Part shown: piece after piece, positions 45,773 through 53,857 of the stretch
Numbering within the stretch: position 1 is the stretch's first letter
Layout: the number at the start of each line of letters is the position of its first letter
Source: Paraburkholderia ginsengisoli NBRC 100965
Lineage (GTDB): Bacteria; Pseudomonadota; Gammaproteobacteria; Burkholderiales; Burkholderiaceae
Direction: 5' to 3'
NCBI RefSeq assembly: GCF_000739735.1
Contig: NZ_BBJF01000008.1
Location: 1 to 64,000 of the forward strand
DNA: 64,000 nt
The notes under the pieces: generated by a model
What the model saw: the letters and a program-made list of their open reading frames with translations, nothing else
Databases searched by the model: none
What the model was told of the DNA's origin: nothing
Made by a program: the position numbers and the translations under genes

Positions 45773-47236
45773 TCACCGCTTCTTGCCTCGAGGCTTGGCG
45801 ATTGTAGTGATGCCCGTCGCCGCAATACGTTCACGCCAAGCAGCAGTGTTCTCGACGTGTTGTTGCAACGTCTCGTAAGCGCGGATAAGCCTTTTCAGCA
45901 TCGCTGCTTGGTGGAACAAATTGGGACGGCGGAAGGTGCTCATGAGGGAGAAGGTGGTAATACGGTGTGGGTACTGGGTCGCTCGAAGATGCAGGCTTCG
46001 CTGTTCGATATGTGCTATGAGTTCCTCCACAATCCGAGCGTCACTAGCATCTTTCGTCCGATTCGACGTAGTTGCGACGTCCACTCCCGCAGCGAGCAGC
46101 CGCTCAACGGTCAGATACCGTTGTGCTGCATTACCGAAGCGCCTCCTCAATTGACTATGGTTCAATTCCGGACGCGAGACTCGTAGCTCCGTGTACCTCG
46201 CTATGTCTTCGGCGATGCGGTCAGCGGAGCGTTCAAGAACAAATGCCGGGGCAATTACTTGCTGGACATTGTTCGCCTTGGCAGCTTTTGCTTCAGCATC
46301 GCTGGGCGCGTTCGACCGCTCCTCCATTTTTTTCCACGACCCAGCAAGTGCAATTAGCATTGCAATCGCCGGAATCGGGTGACGAAGAGTTGTATCCCCT
46401 CTGATGACCTCTCCGAAGGCAAATTGAGAGAAGTCGAGAAATCCCGTTCGGCGAAGTGGCGAGCTAAACGGGGAGTCCGACAAATATTCTCTTGAAATCG
46501 CGTGCCGAAGAATTCCGCCCTCAAGCAGACCGATTTCGCTGGCAGCGTTGCTTGTTTCTTTGGCGACGCGCTGAAAGTCGAGCGTCGGCATGTAGCTGGG
46601 GTCGAGCAGTAGTGAGGTAACTCGCGCGAGTTCGATTTCGACCTCTGATTGCTCTGCAGTTAGTTGAAGGGCCTCAGGCACCGGCTTGAGGCCGCAGCCA
46701 CAATGGTGCCCCGCATGCAACGTGCGGTCACGAAACCTGGAATAGTTAAGACATGTCTCGCAGGGAATGTGAAGCGGCATCTGGTGCTTCCCGCAAAAGA
46801 GGATGCCCGGTAACAGGTGGTCCCTGCGCCAAAATGGCCGACCGCAGCTACCAATGTCTTCTTTCAGACATTTGATGCAGCGAAGCAGGCGGTGCTTTGC
46901 CCAACCTGAAGCCTGGCCAGCCATTCCAACCTTTGATGCGAGTCCACCCCTAGGCCCTTCGATGAAATGTGAGACGATGCTCTCCGTGTCCTCTGGACGA
47001 ATGAATCGGGATGCGAGGGGAATCAACGTGTTGTGTTTGATTACCTCTTCAATTGTTCCGACGCTTCGTCCAAGCAGGTCTATCACTCGTCCCATCCGGC
47101 TCGGTAGCATCCACACTTTGCTGCGTGAGAAGTTGTGATTCGCGACGACCCTGAGCCGTCGAAGATACAGTGGAAACAACTCGCTCCTGGCGATGGACAG
47201 ACCGAAAGCCGGACGATGTAATTCTCGGTTTTGCAT
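45773..47236 (-). CDS. tniQ: TniQ-family target-selection protein
   Basis: A 487-residue TniQ protein. The N-terminal segment SELFPLYLRRLRVVANHNF resembles the TniQ start. The zinc region contains CIKCLKEDIGSCGRPFWRRD (Cys 120 and 123), HLLPGILFCGKHQMPL (Cys 148, His 151), then CETC and a late His/Cys cluster, as in TniQ. The remainder is helical. The first 188 bp overlap the end of the upstream gene in another frame. It probably connects a target signal to the TnsC-like protein. Confidence 0.85.
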   Translation of the reverse strand: MQNRELHRPAFGLSIARSELFPLYLRRLRVVANHNFSRSKVWMLPSRMGRVIDLLGRSVGTIEEVIKHNTLIPLASRFIRPEDTESIVSHFIEGPRGGLASKVGMAGQASGWAKHRLLRCIKCLKEDIGSCGRPFWRRDHLLPGILFCGKHQMPLHIPCETCLNYSRFRDRTLHAGHHCGCGLKPVPEALQLTAEQSEVEIELARVTSLLLDPSYMPTLDFQRVAKETSNAASEIGLLEGGILRHAISREYLSDSPFSSPLRRTGFLDFSQFAFGEVIRGDTTLRHPIPAIAMLIALAGSWKKMEERSNAPSDAEAKAAKANNVQQVIAPAFVLERSADRIAEDIARYTELRVSRPELNHSQLRRRFGNAAQRYLTVERLLAAGVDVATTSNRTKDASDARIVEELIAHIEQRSLHLRATQYPHRITTFSLMSTFRRPNLFHQAAMLKRLIRAYETLQQHVENTAAWRERIAATGITTIAKPRGKKR

Positions 47237-48671
47237 GAAATCTGAAGTCGGTATTGCAAATGACGGCCTGTACCGTCGTGATGCGCAATCGCGCCGTACG
47301 TGCCACGGTGGCGATGTCGAGCGGCTTGGCGATTCGCGCGAGTTCTTCCATTGCGCGCTTCACTCGACGGTGAACGAACACCTCTTTGCGACCAGGTAGT
47401 TGGGCGGTGTTCCCGACAGCTGTCGAGTCCGCAGTCGCGCGCTCAAAGAGAAACTCATCCATGCCGTATGCAAGCCGGAATTGGTACGCAGACGGAAGCG
47501 GTTCGCGACCGCCGGTATGAGCGCGCCGGTCGACAGTGCTCTCTGAGATGGCGCGAACTACGAAGGCTGGCAGTTCCCGACGGACCCGTCTCCCCAAGGG
47601 GCGACAGGGAGGAGCCTGGTTGGCGCGAAGCCAGACTCCGTCGTGTCGACGCAGCCACATCCATACCGAAGGCATGGACTTGCGCAGTTGGGTTCGCGTC
47701 ATCTCAGGATGAAGGCTCATGTGCGCGACCCACCGCGTTCGCATGTTGTCACGCCGCGAGCAGTCCACCAATGACGTCGTAGACTCGGCCGAATGTCGCG
47801 GGGGGCGTCGGGCAATCTCGTCTATGTCGCATGCCGTCTGATACAGAAGCACGAGGATTGGCGCAGGTGCCGCGCGGTCAGTTCTCCACGCAGCTCGGAA
47901 GCATCGGTCGAGCGCCCCGCGGTCGCTCACGAGATGCGACAGCCTTTCGTCTTCGAAGCCCGCGGAGAATAGCTTTTGGAGGTCGGTGTGAAGCTGCTCC
48001 ATCCGAAGCCTGCCGCTCTCGGTGACATACCCCTTTTCATGCAACATGCCGAAGGTTTTGGGCCAGATTGGCTCGTTCGGCACAACTTCGCTCACAGCGC
48101 ACGAGAGCTGAGCGTATCGAAGTGAATTGGCGGCGCACGCGAAGTCGCCTGTTTTCCACATGAGCATCTCGAGAGCACTGCATTCCTGGTCGCAGACCAG
48201 ACTGCAGGCATGCCAAGGGCAGCGGGTTACATAAGGAATGCAGTGAGCACAGAGGGACACGCGCCGGGACCGACCGACTGCCAATTCAAGCGTGCATTCT
48301 GGACAACGCAATCCGAAGCGGTTTCCGGACTCGACGCCTGGCGCAAGCCTGGGAAACATCGTCCGCGATGCGACGCCAAGAGCAATATTGCGGGTCGCGG
48401 ATTCTGCCATCTCACGCGACATCCCACAGGCACCATAGGCGAGTAACGTGTGCTTGGCGAGTACCGCCATAGCGTCACCATAGACGTTCTCGGTGATTGC
48501 GCAAAAGCGCTGAGCGCGACATGGGAGGGTGCTGTACAAGAGCAGCCCGCGTCGGTTGCCAACGCGACTAACCTCTTTCGCCTCCCTAGACCCGGTCGTT
48601 TGCGCGACCATCGCAGCTATGCTGGTGGCACTCTCACGAGGTACCGCAGGGAACAGCATCAAGCGCGTCAC
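47049..48671 (-). CDS. tnsD: TnsD-like TniQ-family protein
   Basis: A 540-residue protein. The N-terminal MLFPAVPRESATSIAAMV and the zinc-finger region CPEC (123-126), CAHC (141-144) and CPWHACSLV (151-159) follow the TnsD/TniQ plan. The C-terminal half includes TRTQLRKSMPSVWMWLRRHD followed by GVWLRAN, the DNA-binding block of TnsD proteins, so a sequence-specific attachment-site recogniser is likely. It starts with GTG at 48671, overlapping the tnsC-like stop by 4 bp (GTGA), or ATG at 48659. Confidence 0.8.
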   Translation of the reverse strand: MTRLMLFPAVPRESATSIAAMVAQTTGSREAKEVSRVGNRRGLLLYSTLPCRAQRFCAITENVYGDAMAVLAKHTLLAYGACGMSREMAESATRNIALGVASRTMFPRLAPGVESGNRFGLRCPECTLELAVGRSRRVSLCAHCIPYVTRCPWHACSLVCDQECSALEMLMWKTGDFACAANSLRYAQLSCAVSEVVPNEPIWPKTFGMLHEKGYVTESGRLRMEQLHTDLQKLFSAGFEDERLSHLVSDRGALDRCFRAAWRTDRAAPAPILVLLYQTACDIDEIARRPPRHSAESTTSLVDCSRRDNMRTRWVAHMSLHPEMTRTQLRKSMPSVWMWLRRHDGVWLRANQAPPCRPLGRRVRRELPAFVVRAISESTVDRRAHTGGREPLPSAYQFRLAYGMDEFLFERATADSTAVGNTAQLPGRKEVFVHRRVKRAMEELARIAKPLDIATVARTARLRITTVQAVICNTDFRFHAKPRITSSGFRSVHRQERVVSTVSSTAQGRRESQLLTQQSVDATEPDGTSDRPAWTKRRNN

Positions 48672-49987
48672 GTTTTGCCCCCCAGAAGTGCGAGCGCTGT
48701 TGAGACGGTTTCCCCATCAAACACCAGTGCGTTCATCTGGTTATCTTGCAGAGGGAACGAGTCCGCGTGGTCAGACCTGAAGCCGAAATTGCGGGCTGGC
48801 ACCTGGCCACTTGCGAGAAAACGCAACGACGTAAGCATCCCGACATCAAGTTCTAGGGCAACGCGCGCATAAGCTTCAAGCAGATTCACGCTGAGTTCGG
48901 CTTCGGGTGCAATTTCACCAATGGTGTACGCATACGCGGCAAGCCTCGTTGCAGGCTCGACCAGTCCCAAGGTATGTCGCCAGAGTTCTGCTGGAAACCA
49001 GTCGGGCATGGGGTGGAGGAATCTGTAGGCGAAGTAGTTCTCCCAGAGATGGTCCGCCAAGAAAAACCACTGGTCCTCGTCGAGTCGAAGGGCCGGGATA
49101 GAAACCGAGAACCGTCGCAGCGGTTGCGCTGTGTTTCCGTGAACCTGCAATGCAGTCGTTGCTGCTGTCGTCGCGAAGCAAACAACTGGAATACCAGAAA
49201 ACTCTGTGAATCGGGCGAGCGTCCCAAGCAGCACTCCTCCGGCATCCCCTTTCACGGCCTTGCGTGTCAGATTCGGAACGAGGAGTGCGCCAAGGTTATG
49301 CTGTATTGCCAAGCTACTCATGGCGTTTGCGACGTCGTCCGGGTCGCGGCGAAACGGGCCTGTCCGATATGTGGAGGACCCGTCATTCACTGCGGTATCC
49401 ATTTTCTTCAGAAACGTATCGACGAAGGTTCGAGGCGAACCGGTACTGGGAAATGGGACGGTTAAGGACTTGACGATGCTTATGTCGAACTGGCCGCCGG
49501 CGCTGGAGCCGACGTAAAAACGATGGGCGCTAGTTCCGATGCAGCGCTCCATTGCGCGTACCACCGCCTCCTCACCGTGCCCTGCGGGTATCGATACCCA
49601 GACACCTTGTCCGCCTGCTGTCGGAACAGCGACCACGGGAGAATTTTGCCGCCGTCCATGTACGTCTTCTGAGTCCGCGATGAAGCTGGACGCATCGTAA
49701 AGCGTGGTCTGGAACGAAGGGGCAGCCGGATTCCGCTCAAGTCGGCTATGAGTGATGTTCGTGATGACCTCATAGAGCAGACGGACTTGAGCGTCCGTCG
49801 GGAAGTTAGGAAACCCGTCCGATTCCATCAACCCAGACTTTGCGCGCGCAGGGTCGAACGTCAATTGTTTTAACGCGTCGAAGCGGCTTCGCCAGACGGG
49901 CGTGTAGTCGAGAGCCGGATTGTGTCGCCGACCATCAAGCGGGGCTGCATCGAGAACCTCGTCGACGACGCCGTGAATGGTCGCCAT
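48668..49987 (-). CDS. tnsC: TnsC-like AAA+ regulator lacking Walker motifs
   Basis: A 439-residue protein in the place of the transposition ATPase. It follows the TnsC/TniB layout: VVAVPTAGGQGVWV, then VSIPAGHGEEAVVRAM (131-146) where GxGKT should be, then LTVPFPSTGSPRTFVDTFL (about 175-193), a hallmark TnsC stretch, then NLGALLVPNLTRK (231-243) where the Walker B LLVIDEIQ should be, GIPVVCFATTAA (sensor region) and RRF. Lys and Thr of Walker A are Glu-Glu, and Asp-Glu of Walker B are Pro-Asn. The ATG at 49987 overlaps the upstream stop (TGATG) and has GGAG 8 bp upstream. Confidence 0.7.
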   Translation of the reverse strand: MATIHGVVDEVLDAAPLDGRRHNPALDYTPVWRSRFDALKQLTFDPARAKSGLMESDGFPNFPTDAQVRLLYEVITNITHSRLERNPAAPSFQTTLYDASSFIADSEDVHGRRQNSPVVAVPTAGGQGVWVSIPAGHGEEAVVRAMERCIGTSAHRFYVGSSAGGQFDISIVKSLTVPFPSTGSPRTFVDTFLKKMDTAVNDGSSTYRTGPFRRDPDDVANAMSSLAIQHNLGALLVPNLTRKAVKGDAGGVLLGTLARFTEFSGIPVVCFATTAATTALQVHGNTAQPLRRFSVSIPALRLDEDQWFFLADHLWENYFAYRFLHPMPDWFPAELWRHTLGLVEPATRLAAYAYTIGEIAPEAELSVNLLEAYARVALELDVGMLTSLRFLASGQVPARNFGFRSDHADSFPLQDNQMNALVFDGETVSTALALLGGKT

Positions 49988-50349
49988 CACGATGCGCTCC
50001 ACGGGACGACGCCCTGAGTGAATCGGATGGACAGCGGAGATGTGCCCAGACCAGACCGGCTGAAAGTCGCAGCCAGAAGCGAAGCATTAGCAGCCTGGTT
50101 GCCCGCACGTTCGTTACAAGACTTGCCGGAAGAGGCAGATGGGCTGGATGGCGTCGGCCGCGCGCCGACTACACCATCGTCGAAAGATGCGTTCATGCGA
50201 TTCCCACACAAAGGACAGGGGCGAGTTTTCTCCCCCCGTGGGCCTGCAAAAGTGAGCAGGCAGGGGTTGACAACACGAACCCAATGTGAGAGATTACGCG
50301 CGCACGAAGTTGCGGCAGGACTCTCTTGGGTCCGCCGGAAGCGGGGCAA
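49987..50349 (-). CDS. Possible small leader gene of the tns operon
   Basis: A 120-codon frame with a weak TTG start whose TGA stop overlaps the tnsC-like ATG (TGATG), a coupling arrangement. It contains one CPLCG zinc-knuckle-like pair (GEKTRPCPLCGNRM about 39-52) but no second pair and is otherwise Ser/Ala-rich low complexity. It may be a real first gene or chance. The rest of 50350-50518 shows only the hairpin at 50342-50379. Confidence 0.25.
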   Translation of the reverse strand: MPRFRRTQESPAATSCARNLSHWVRVVNPCLLTFAGPRGEKTRPCPLCGNRMNASFDDGVVGARPTPSSPSASSGKSCNERAGNQAANASLLAATFSRSGLGTSPLSIRFTQGVVPWSAS

Positions 50350-50379
50350 AGAGACTCGAACCTCTTTGCCCCGTTTTTA
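50342..50379 (+). terminator. Strong intrinsic terminator with no obvious upstream gene
   Basis: A perfect 12-bp stem, CGGGGCAAAGAG (50342-50353) with CTCTTTGCCCCG (50362-50373), followed by TTTTTATTTG on the plus strand. No plus-strand gene ends nearby. It would insulate the tns operon from antisense transcription or end an unseen small RNA. The loop ACTCGAAC resembles a tRNA T-loop, but no tRNA can be folded. Confidence 0.8.
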
Positions 50380-50518
50380 TTTGTAACCTTGAATCAGCGC
50401 TACAACCTCCGAATCCTGAAATGGTGGCGCCTCATTTCCTTTCCTCCGAAAGATAGCTGGCGCCAGCGGCGCCTTGCCTGGGGACCGTCAGTTGACAAAT
50501 CGGCTATTAAACGGTAAA

Positions 50519-50755
50519 TTAGCCGCACATTGTACAGTCAGAGACGTCGCACAGCAACTTTTGTGCGCGGTTACGCACGCCTGTAGCGTTTAGGCGCCAA
50601 ATCTGCCTTCCGCGGCTGTCTTGTTTTTCTTCCCCTCGTTCGTACCAGCGCCCGTTGTTGACGATGCCAAACACTTTCTTGGCCGTCCTCTCAGTTCGCT
50701 CGCTCATTTTCTCGTTCTTCTTGAAGAGCCGGCGCACAGTACAATCGTTCGAAGT
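50519..50755 (-). CDS. Small hypothetical protein, DNA-binding-like
   Basis: About 78 residues from a GTG at 50755 (MTSNDCTVRRLFKKNEKMSE); a TTG at 50797 is also possible. The middle, KVFGIVNNGRWYERGEE, then DSRGRQIWRLNATGVRNRA, is charged and looks like a small winged-helix fragment. It ends in CDVSDCTMCG. It is divergent from the DUF6471 gene. The function is unknown. Confidence 0.4.
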   Translation of the reverse strand, partial: TSNDCTVRRLFKKNEKMSERTERTAKKVFGIVNNGRWYERGEEKQDSRGRQIWRLNATGVRNRAQKLLCDVSDCTMCG

Positions 50756-50868
50756 CACCTTTCTTTTTCCGCCACGCGCCGGTTTGATATAGCTCAATGC
50801 GACGCGACGTTTGGTGACTTTTACTTCAGTTTAGTTTAGTCCGGCATCGCACGATTGCAAGGAGCCTT

Positions 50869-51384
50869 GTGAGCCACGTCGACACCTGTTGGGCGGATAT
50901 GGCCGCGCGAGTAGTGCGCGTCATTCTGGCGCGAAAGGGGATGGGATATGCCGAACTCGCAACGGCGCTACGTGCCGTGGATGTCAATGAGAGCGAGCGG
51001 TCACTGGCGCTTCGCGTGACGCGTGGTCGAGTGAAGCTGTCCATGTTGCTACAGATTCTGCATGTCACGCACTCCGTGATACCCCAACTTTGGCTAGATG
51101 CTTTTTCCCGCTCCGATAGCTGGCAGGCCCGTGCCACAGCGGTTCTCGAAGCTGAACTATCTCGACATCCCACCGTGTCGGTCGATGACCTAGCGCAGCG
51201 CATGGTGCAACTCGGCGCCAGTCTGAGCGAGAAGACGCTGGCCTCGCACATTGACCAAGGCAACATCTCCCTGCCCGAGTTCCTCCAGAGCATTCTCGCG
51301 CTCGGCAGCTCGAGCCTCGACCTCTACATTGATTACCGCGACCTGATTGCGGTCGGCCGCTCCGCCGCTACTGAACGCTCGTAG
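50869..51384 (+). CDS. Tandem DUF6471-domain protein
   Basis: A 171-residue protein with a GTG start at 50869 and AAGGAG at 50859-50864. Two related units are visible: VVRVILARKGMGYAELATAL with ERSLALRVTRGRVKLSMLLQ (about 14-62), and AVLEAELSRHPTVSVDDLAQ with TLASHIDQGNISLPEFLQSI (about 86-145). Each has the helix-turn-helix-like pattern of DUF6471. It is probably a DNA-binding regulator; similar proteins are often found on mobile elements. Confidence 0.65.
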   Translation: MSHVDTCWADMAARVVRVILARKGMGYAELATALRAVDVNESERSLALRVTRGRVKLSMLLQILHVTHSVIPQLWLDAFSRSDSWQARATAVLEAELSRHPTVSVDDLAQRMVQLGASLSEKTLASHIDQGNISLPEFLQSILALGSSSLDLYIDYRDLIAVGRSAATERS

Positions 51385-51719
51385 GAGCGTCGCATAACCA
51401 TTTTCTTGCCATCCCGATTTTCTTTCCTAAAATAAAAACGGACGCATTTGAATCTCTTTTTTTGCCCCCCCCGGTCACCCTTCGACCGCGTCGGTTCGCG
51501 TGGGGCGGTTTGGCTAAGTTGAGGTCTCAGAGGTTGCCGCGCTCGGTCGTATGTGTATCAGTCGGGGTGGAGTCGACTGTCGGGTACATGCACTCGGAGG
51601 CGGTCATTGTCGACGTCAGCACGCGGCCGGCTTGTCGGCTTCGACTTCGACCGCTGTAACGAGTCCGCAGTCAGTACATTTTGTAAGCACCCATCCGGTA
51701 TGTTCGTGGAGGGAAAGAC
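51385..51719. other. Intergenic region upstream of the KptA cluster
   Basis: 335 bp containing AT-rich and C-rich tracts just after the DUF6471 gene. GGAGGGAAAG at 51708-51717 is the ribosome site of the next gene. No open frame with coding character is seen. It likely contains the cluster promoter. Confidence 0.4.
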
Positions 51720-51986
51720 ATGACAACGCCAGCCGAACGCACGAAAGCTGTGGTCGATGTGCGGAATTTTCTTCAAGTGCTTAGCAATGCAGAAGAGGTC
51801 ACAATTCGCGGTCTGGTGCAATCGGTCGCGATTGGTCTGCTGAGGCACTACCCACTGGATGTCGAGTTGGACGCGTCAGCGTCCGCGTTGCCTGGAGTCT
51901 GGGCGCATCCGACTGTCGGGTGCTCGGGAGAACTTACAGCGTGCACCCGCGTGGTTCCCCTGTATCCCAAATGCACTGACGAATAA
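51720..51986 (+). CDS. BPSL0761-family small protein
   Basis: An 88-residue product whose first 67 residues (MTTPAERTKAVVDVRNFLQV, EEVTIRGLVQSVAIGLLRHY, ASALPGVW) match the BPSL0761 family of Burkholderia, usually about 70-80 residues. The tail after VWAHPTVG appears as an extension. The role is unknown. It is first of six closely spaced genes leading to kptA; the ribosome site is strong. Confidence 0.75.
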   Translation: MTTPAERTKAVVDVRNFLQVLSNAEEVTIRGLVQSVAIGLLRHYPLDVELDASASALPGVWAHPTVGCSGELTACTRVVPLYPKCTDE

Positions 51987-52002
51987 CCCGAGCGAGGGTG
52001 CC

Positions 52003-52626
52003 ATGCCGCGCCGTCGAAGCAACTCAACACCTGAACCTCCGTCCCACGATGCCCGCGCGATGGAGCTTTTGCGGAGCGCCGCGATTGCGGTGACTCTGTT
52101 TGACCCGGTCGCGGCTCGAGCACTTTTTGAGATTCCAGATGCCGAACTCGGGCGCCGCTTCAAACGTGCGCTTGTGCGAGTTGCTGGGCTAGCCACAGTG
52201 TTAGACATAGACCAACGTTCGATTCTCGAAGAAAGCACTCAACGGCGGGAGGACCTCCGTGCAAATCAGCCGGGTGCGACGCCGCGACGCCTCGTTGCCA
52301 ACGCAAAACTACTGCACAAGTCTCATTTCTGCGCAGCCATAGGCTTCACCCCTCAGAAAGTCGATAAAGAAGTCGCCGCTCATCGCATCTTCAGTGTCGA
52401 CATCGACGATGAACGTTATTTCCCGGCATTCTTCCTTGTTGAGCAGATTCGCCGAAAGGACCTAGCAAAGGTTGTGCAAACGCTCCATGCCATGGCCGGC
52501 TGGAGCAAGTGGAACTTCTTCACTACACCCAGGAGCGAGTTAGCTGACCTGACACCGTTGCAGGCACTCTTCTACGGCGATAGGAAACGGGTGTTGCGCG
52601 TCGCCGCGGAATCCATTGAGCGCTGA
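52003..52626 (+). CDS. Hypothetical protein with antitoxin-like C-terminus
   Basis: A 207-residue soluble protein (MPRRRSNSTPEPPSHDARAM). The start at 52003 is 16 bp from the previous stop, with GAGGGTG upstream. The C-terminal LTPLQALFYGDRKRVLRVAA recalls the toxin-binding domain of Xre/MbcA/ParS-type antitoxins, but the full pattern is incomplete and no RES toxin is adjacent. Residues 95-160 (LHKSHFCAAIGFTPQKVDKE) could form a DNA-binding helix pair. The function is unassigned. Confidence 0.6.
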   Translation: MPRRRSNSTPEPPSHDARAMELLRSAAIAVTLFDPVAARALFEIPDAELGRRFKRALVRVAGLATVLDIDQRSILEESTQRREDLRANQPGATPRRLVANAKLLHKSHFCAAIGFTPQKVDKEVAAHRIFSVDIDDERYFPAFFLVEQIRRKDLAKVVQTLHAMAGWSKWNFFTTPRSELADLTPLQALFYGDRKRVLRVAAESIER

Positions 52627-53047
52627 GGTGACCGACGTCAACGTCGAGCTAGTTAGATGCTTGAGTGACATGAAGGCAATCTGGGAATTCGCTCTCGAGA
52701 ATCCAATGCTGCTGGCTGTAACGGCATGCGGATTCGTCCTCACATGGATTGCGCTGCGCATCAAGAATAGATACATAAATGAAGGACTCTTGTTCAAACG
52801 GCAGCCAGCTCAGAAGGAGAACCACTGCGCCTTGAAAGAAGAGGAGATGAGTCTGGACAACCATATCGACCTTGAGATTGCGCTTCGTAAGTTCTATGAG
52901 CTGGGCTTAGAGGACGGGGACTTGGGATATGCCTACTGGCATGAAGTCGCGCAGTTGCTGAAACAAGCGGCGGGCATGCAATCGCGAATACGTGAGCTCA
53001 GCAAGGAACTGGAACAATGTCGCGCGAGGCTCAGCAAAACGGATTGA
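52616..53047 (+). CDS. Hypothetical protein with one membrane helix and a coiled coil
   Basis: Up to 143 residues from a TTG at 52616 that overlaps the preceding stop, or 125 residues from the ATG at 52670. One transmembrane helix (about 31-49: MLLAVTACGFVLTWIALRI) is followed by a cytoplasmic helical region ending in a short coiled coil (RIRELSKELEQCRARL). No family is recognised. A membrane partner of the cluster is possible. Confidence 0.55.
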   Translation: MSAEVTDVNVELVRCLSDMKAIWEFALENPMLLAVTACGFVLTWIALRIKNRYINEGLLFKRQPAQKENHCALKEEEMSLDNHIDLEIALRKFYELGLEDGDLGYAYWHEVAQLLKQAAGMQSRIRELSKELEQCRARLSKTD

Positions 53048-53079
53048 TACGAAAGATGCGCGAGACTGAGGAGGCTCCC

Positions 53080-53505
53080 ATGAAGGAAGAAATTGGCGTG
53101 GAAGAACGATTGTTCAGGAAATCGGACAAGCCTTCTAAAGACTTGAGTTGCAACTGGCACTACAAGAAAGCTCCGAGCCACCACGATATTGTCTCTACCG
53201 ATGCGACAGGTAAATGGTGCATCTTTGTGAGCACCACCGACGTGGACGAGGAGTGGAGCAAAATCAGCCACGCAATCGAGAACGACCAGCTGATGTGTGC
53301 CAAGGTGTCCACCGCTCTGCGCAGCATGGGTCACGATGGGCACGTCATCTGTGTCTACACGCGCGACTGGGCCGATAGGCGCGACATCATGCGTGCCCGC
53401 GAAGTGCTGCGGTCGCTGGGCTTCGTGAAGGAGCTCGGCTACAAGCGTGACACTGATACACGGAACAGGATTTACGGCTCTGGGGAGTGGTACCTACGTG
53501 CGTAG
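53080..53505 (+). CDS. Putative phosphothreonine-lyase-domain protein
   Basis: A 141-residue soluble protein. GAGGAGG at 53068-53074 selects the ATG at 53080. The central pattern (KWCIFVSTTDVDEEWSKISH, LMCAKVSTALRS, HVICVYTRDWADRRDIMRAR, then LRSLGF) matches small bacterial proteins annotated as putative phosphothreonine lyase domain proteins. The true activity is unknown. It is fourth gene of the kptA cluster. Confidence 0.6.
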   Translation: MKEEIGVEERLFRKSDKPSKDLSCNWHYKKAPSHHDIVSTDATGKWCIFVSTTDVDEEWSKISHAIENDQLMCAKVSTALRSMGHDGHVICVYTRDWADRRDIMRAREVLRSLGFVKELGYKRDTDTRNRIYGSGEWYLRA

Positions 53506-53536
53506 CCAGCCGCAGCAACCTATTCGGAGAGCCACA

Positions 53537-53782
53537 ATGTCGACGAGCGCGAAAATTCCACCGCCACCTGACGCCGACGATTTCATGTCCACCGCCGAAG
53601 CCGCGATGCTCCTATTCGTTTCCCGTCCACATGTAGTGAAGCTGCTCAAGCAAGACAAACTCAAGCTTCACCACAAAGCTGGGAACACCCGATTCCTGAC
53701 GAAGGCGTCAGTGCTGGCCTATCAGGCGCACCAGCGTGCTGCGGAAAAAGTCTACCAAGCTTCAACAGGTGACAACGAATGA
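53537..53782 (+). CDS. Excisionase-type helix-turn-helix protein
   Basis: An 81-residue DNA-binding protein: FMSTAEAAMLLFVSRPHVVK, then LLKQDKLKLHHKAGNTRFL, the MerR/excisionase-like HTH_17 pattern seen in antitoxins paired with PIN or other toxins. No toxin follows directly; the next gene is kptA 75 bp downstream. It could autoregulate the cluster. Confidence 0.75.
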   Translation: MSTSAKIPPPPDADDFMSTAEAAMLLFVSRPHVVKLLKQDKLKLHHKAGNTRFLTKASVLAYQAHQRAAEKVYQASTGDNE

Positions 53783-53857
53783 GCGGAACCAGTTGGCTAA
53801 GGATTCAAAGCTTGGCTTCGCTGCAAGTTCGGGACATTCCGGCGGAAGTATATCTAC

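Noticed and set aside
50340..50375. tRNA-like GACTCGAACC segment
   Set aside because: It resembles a tRNA T-loop read on the minus strand, but the flanking 5-bp T-stem is out of register by one base and no acceptor, D or anticodon arms can be placed. The sequence is a perfect terminator hairpin.
50567..50583. Match GCGGTTACGCACGCCTG to one of the putative TnsB repeats
   Set aside because: It matches the 42233 repeat closely but lacks the GGATTAGAAG half. Similar GTTACGCGCG strings occur inside coding sequence (near 43605 and 44370), so it may be chance.
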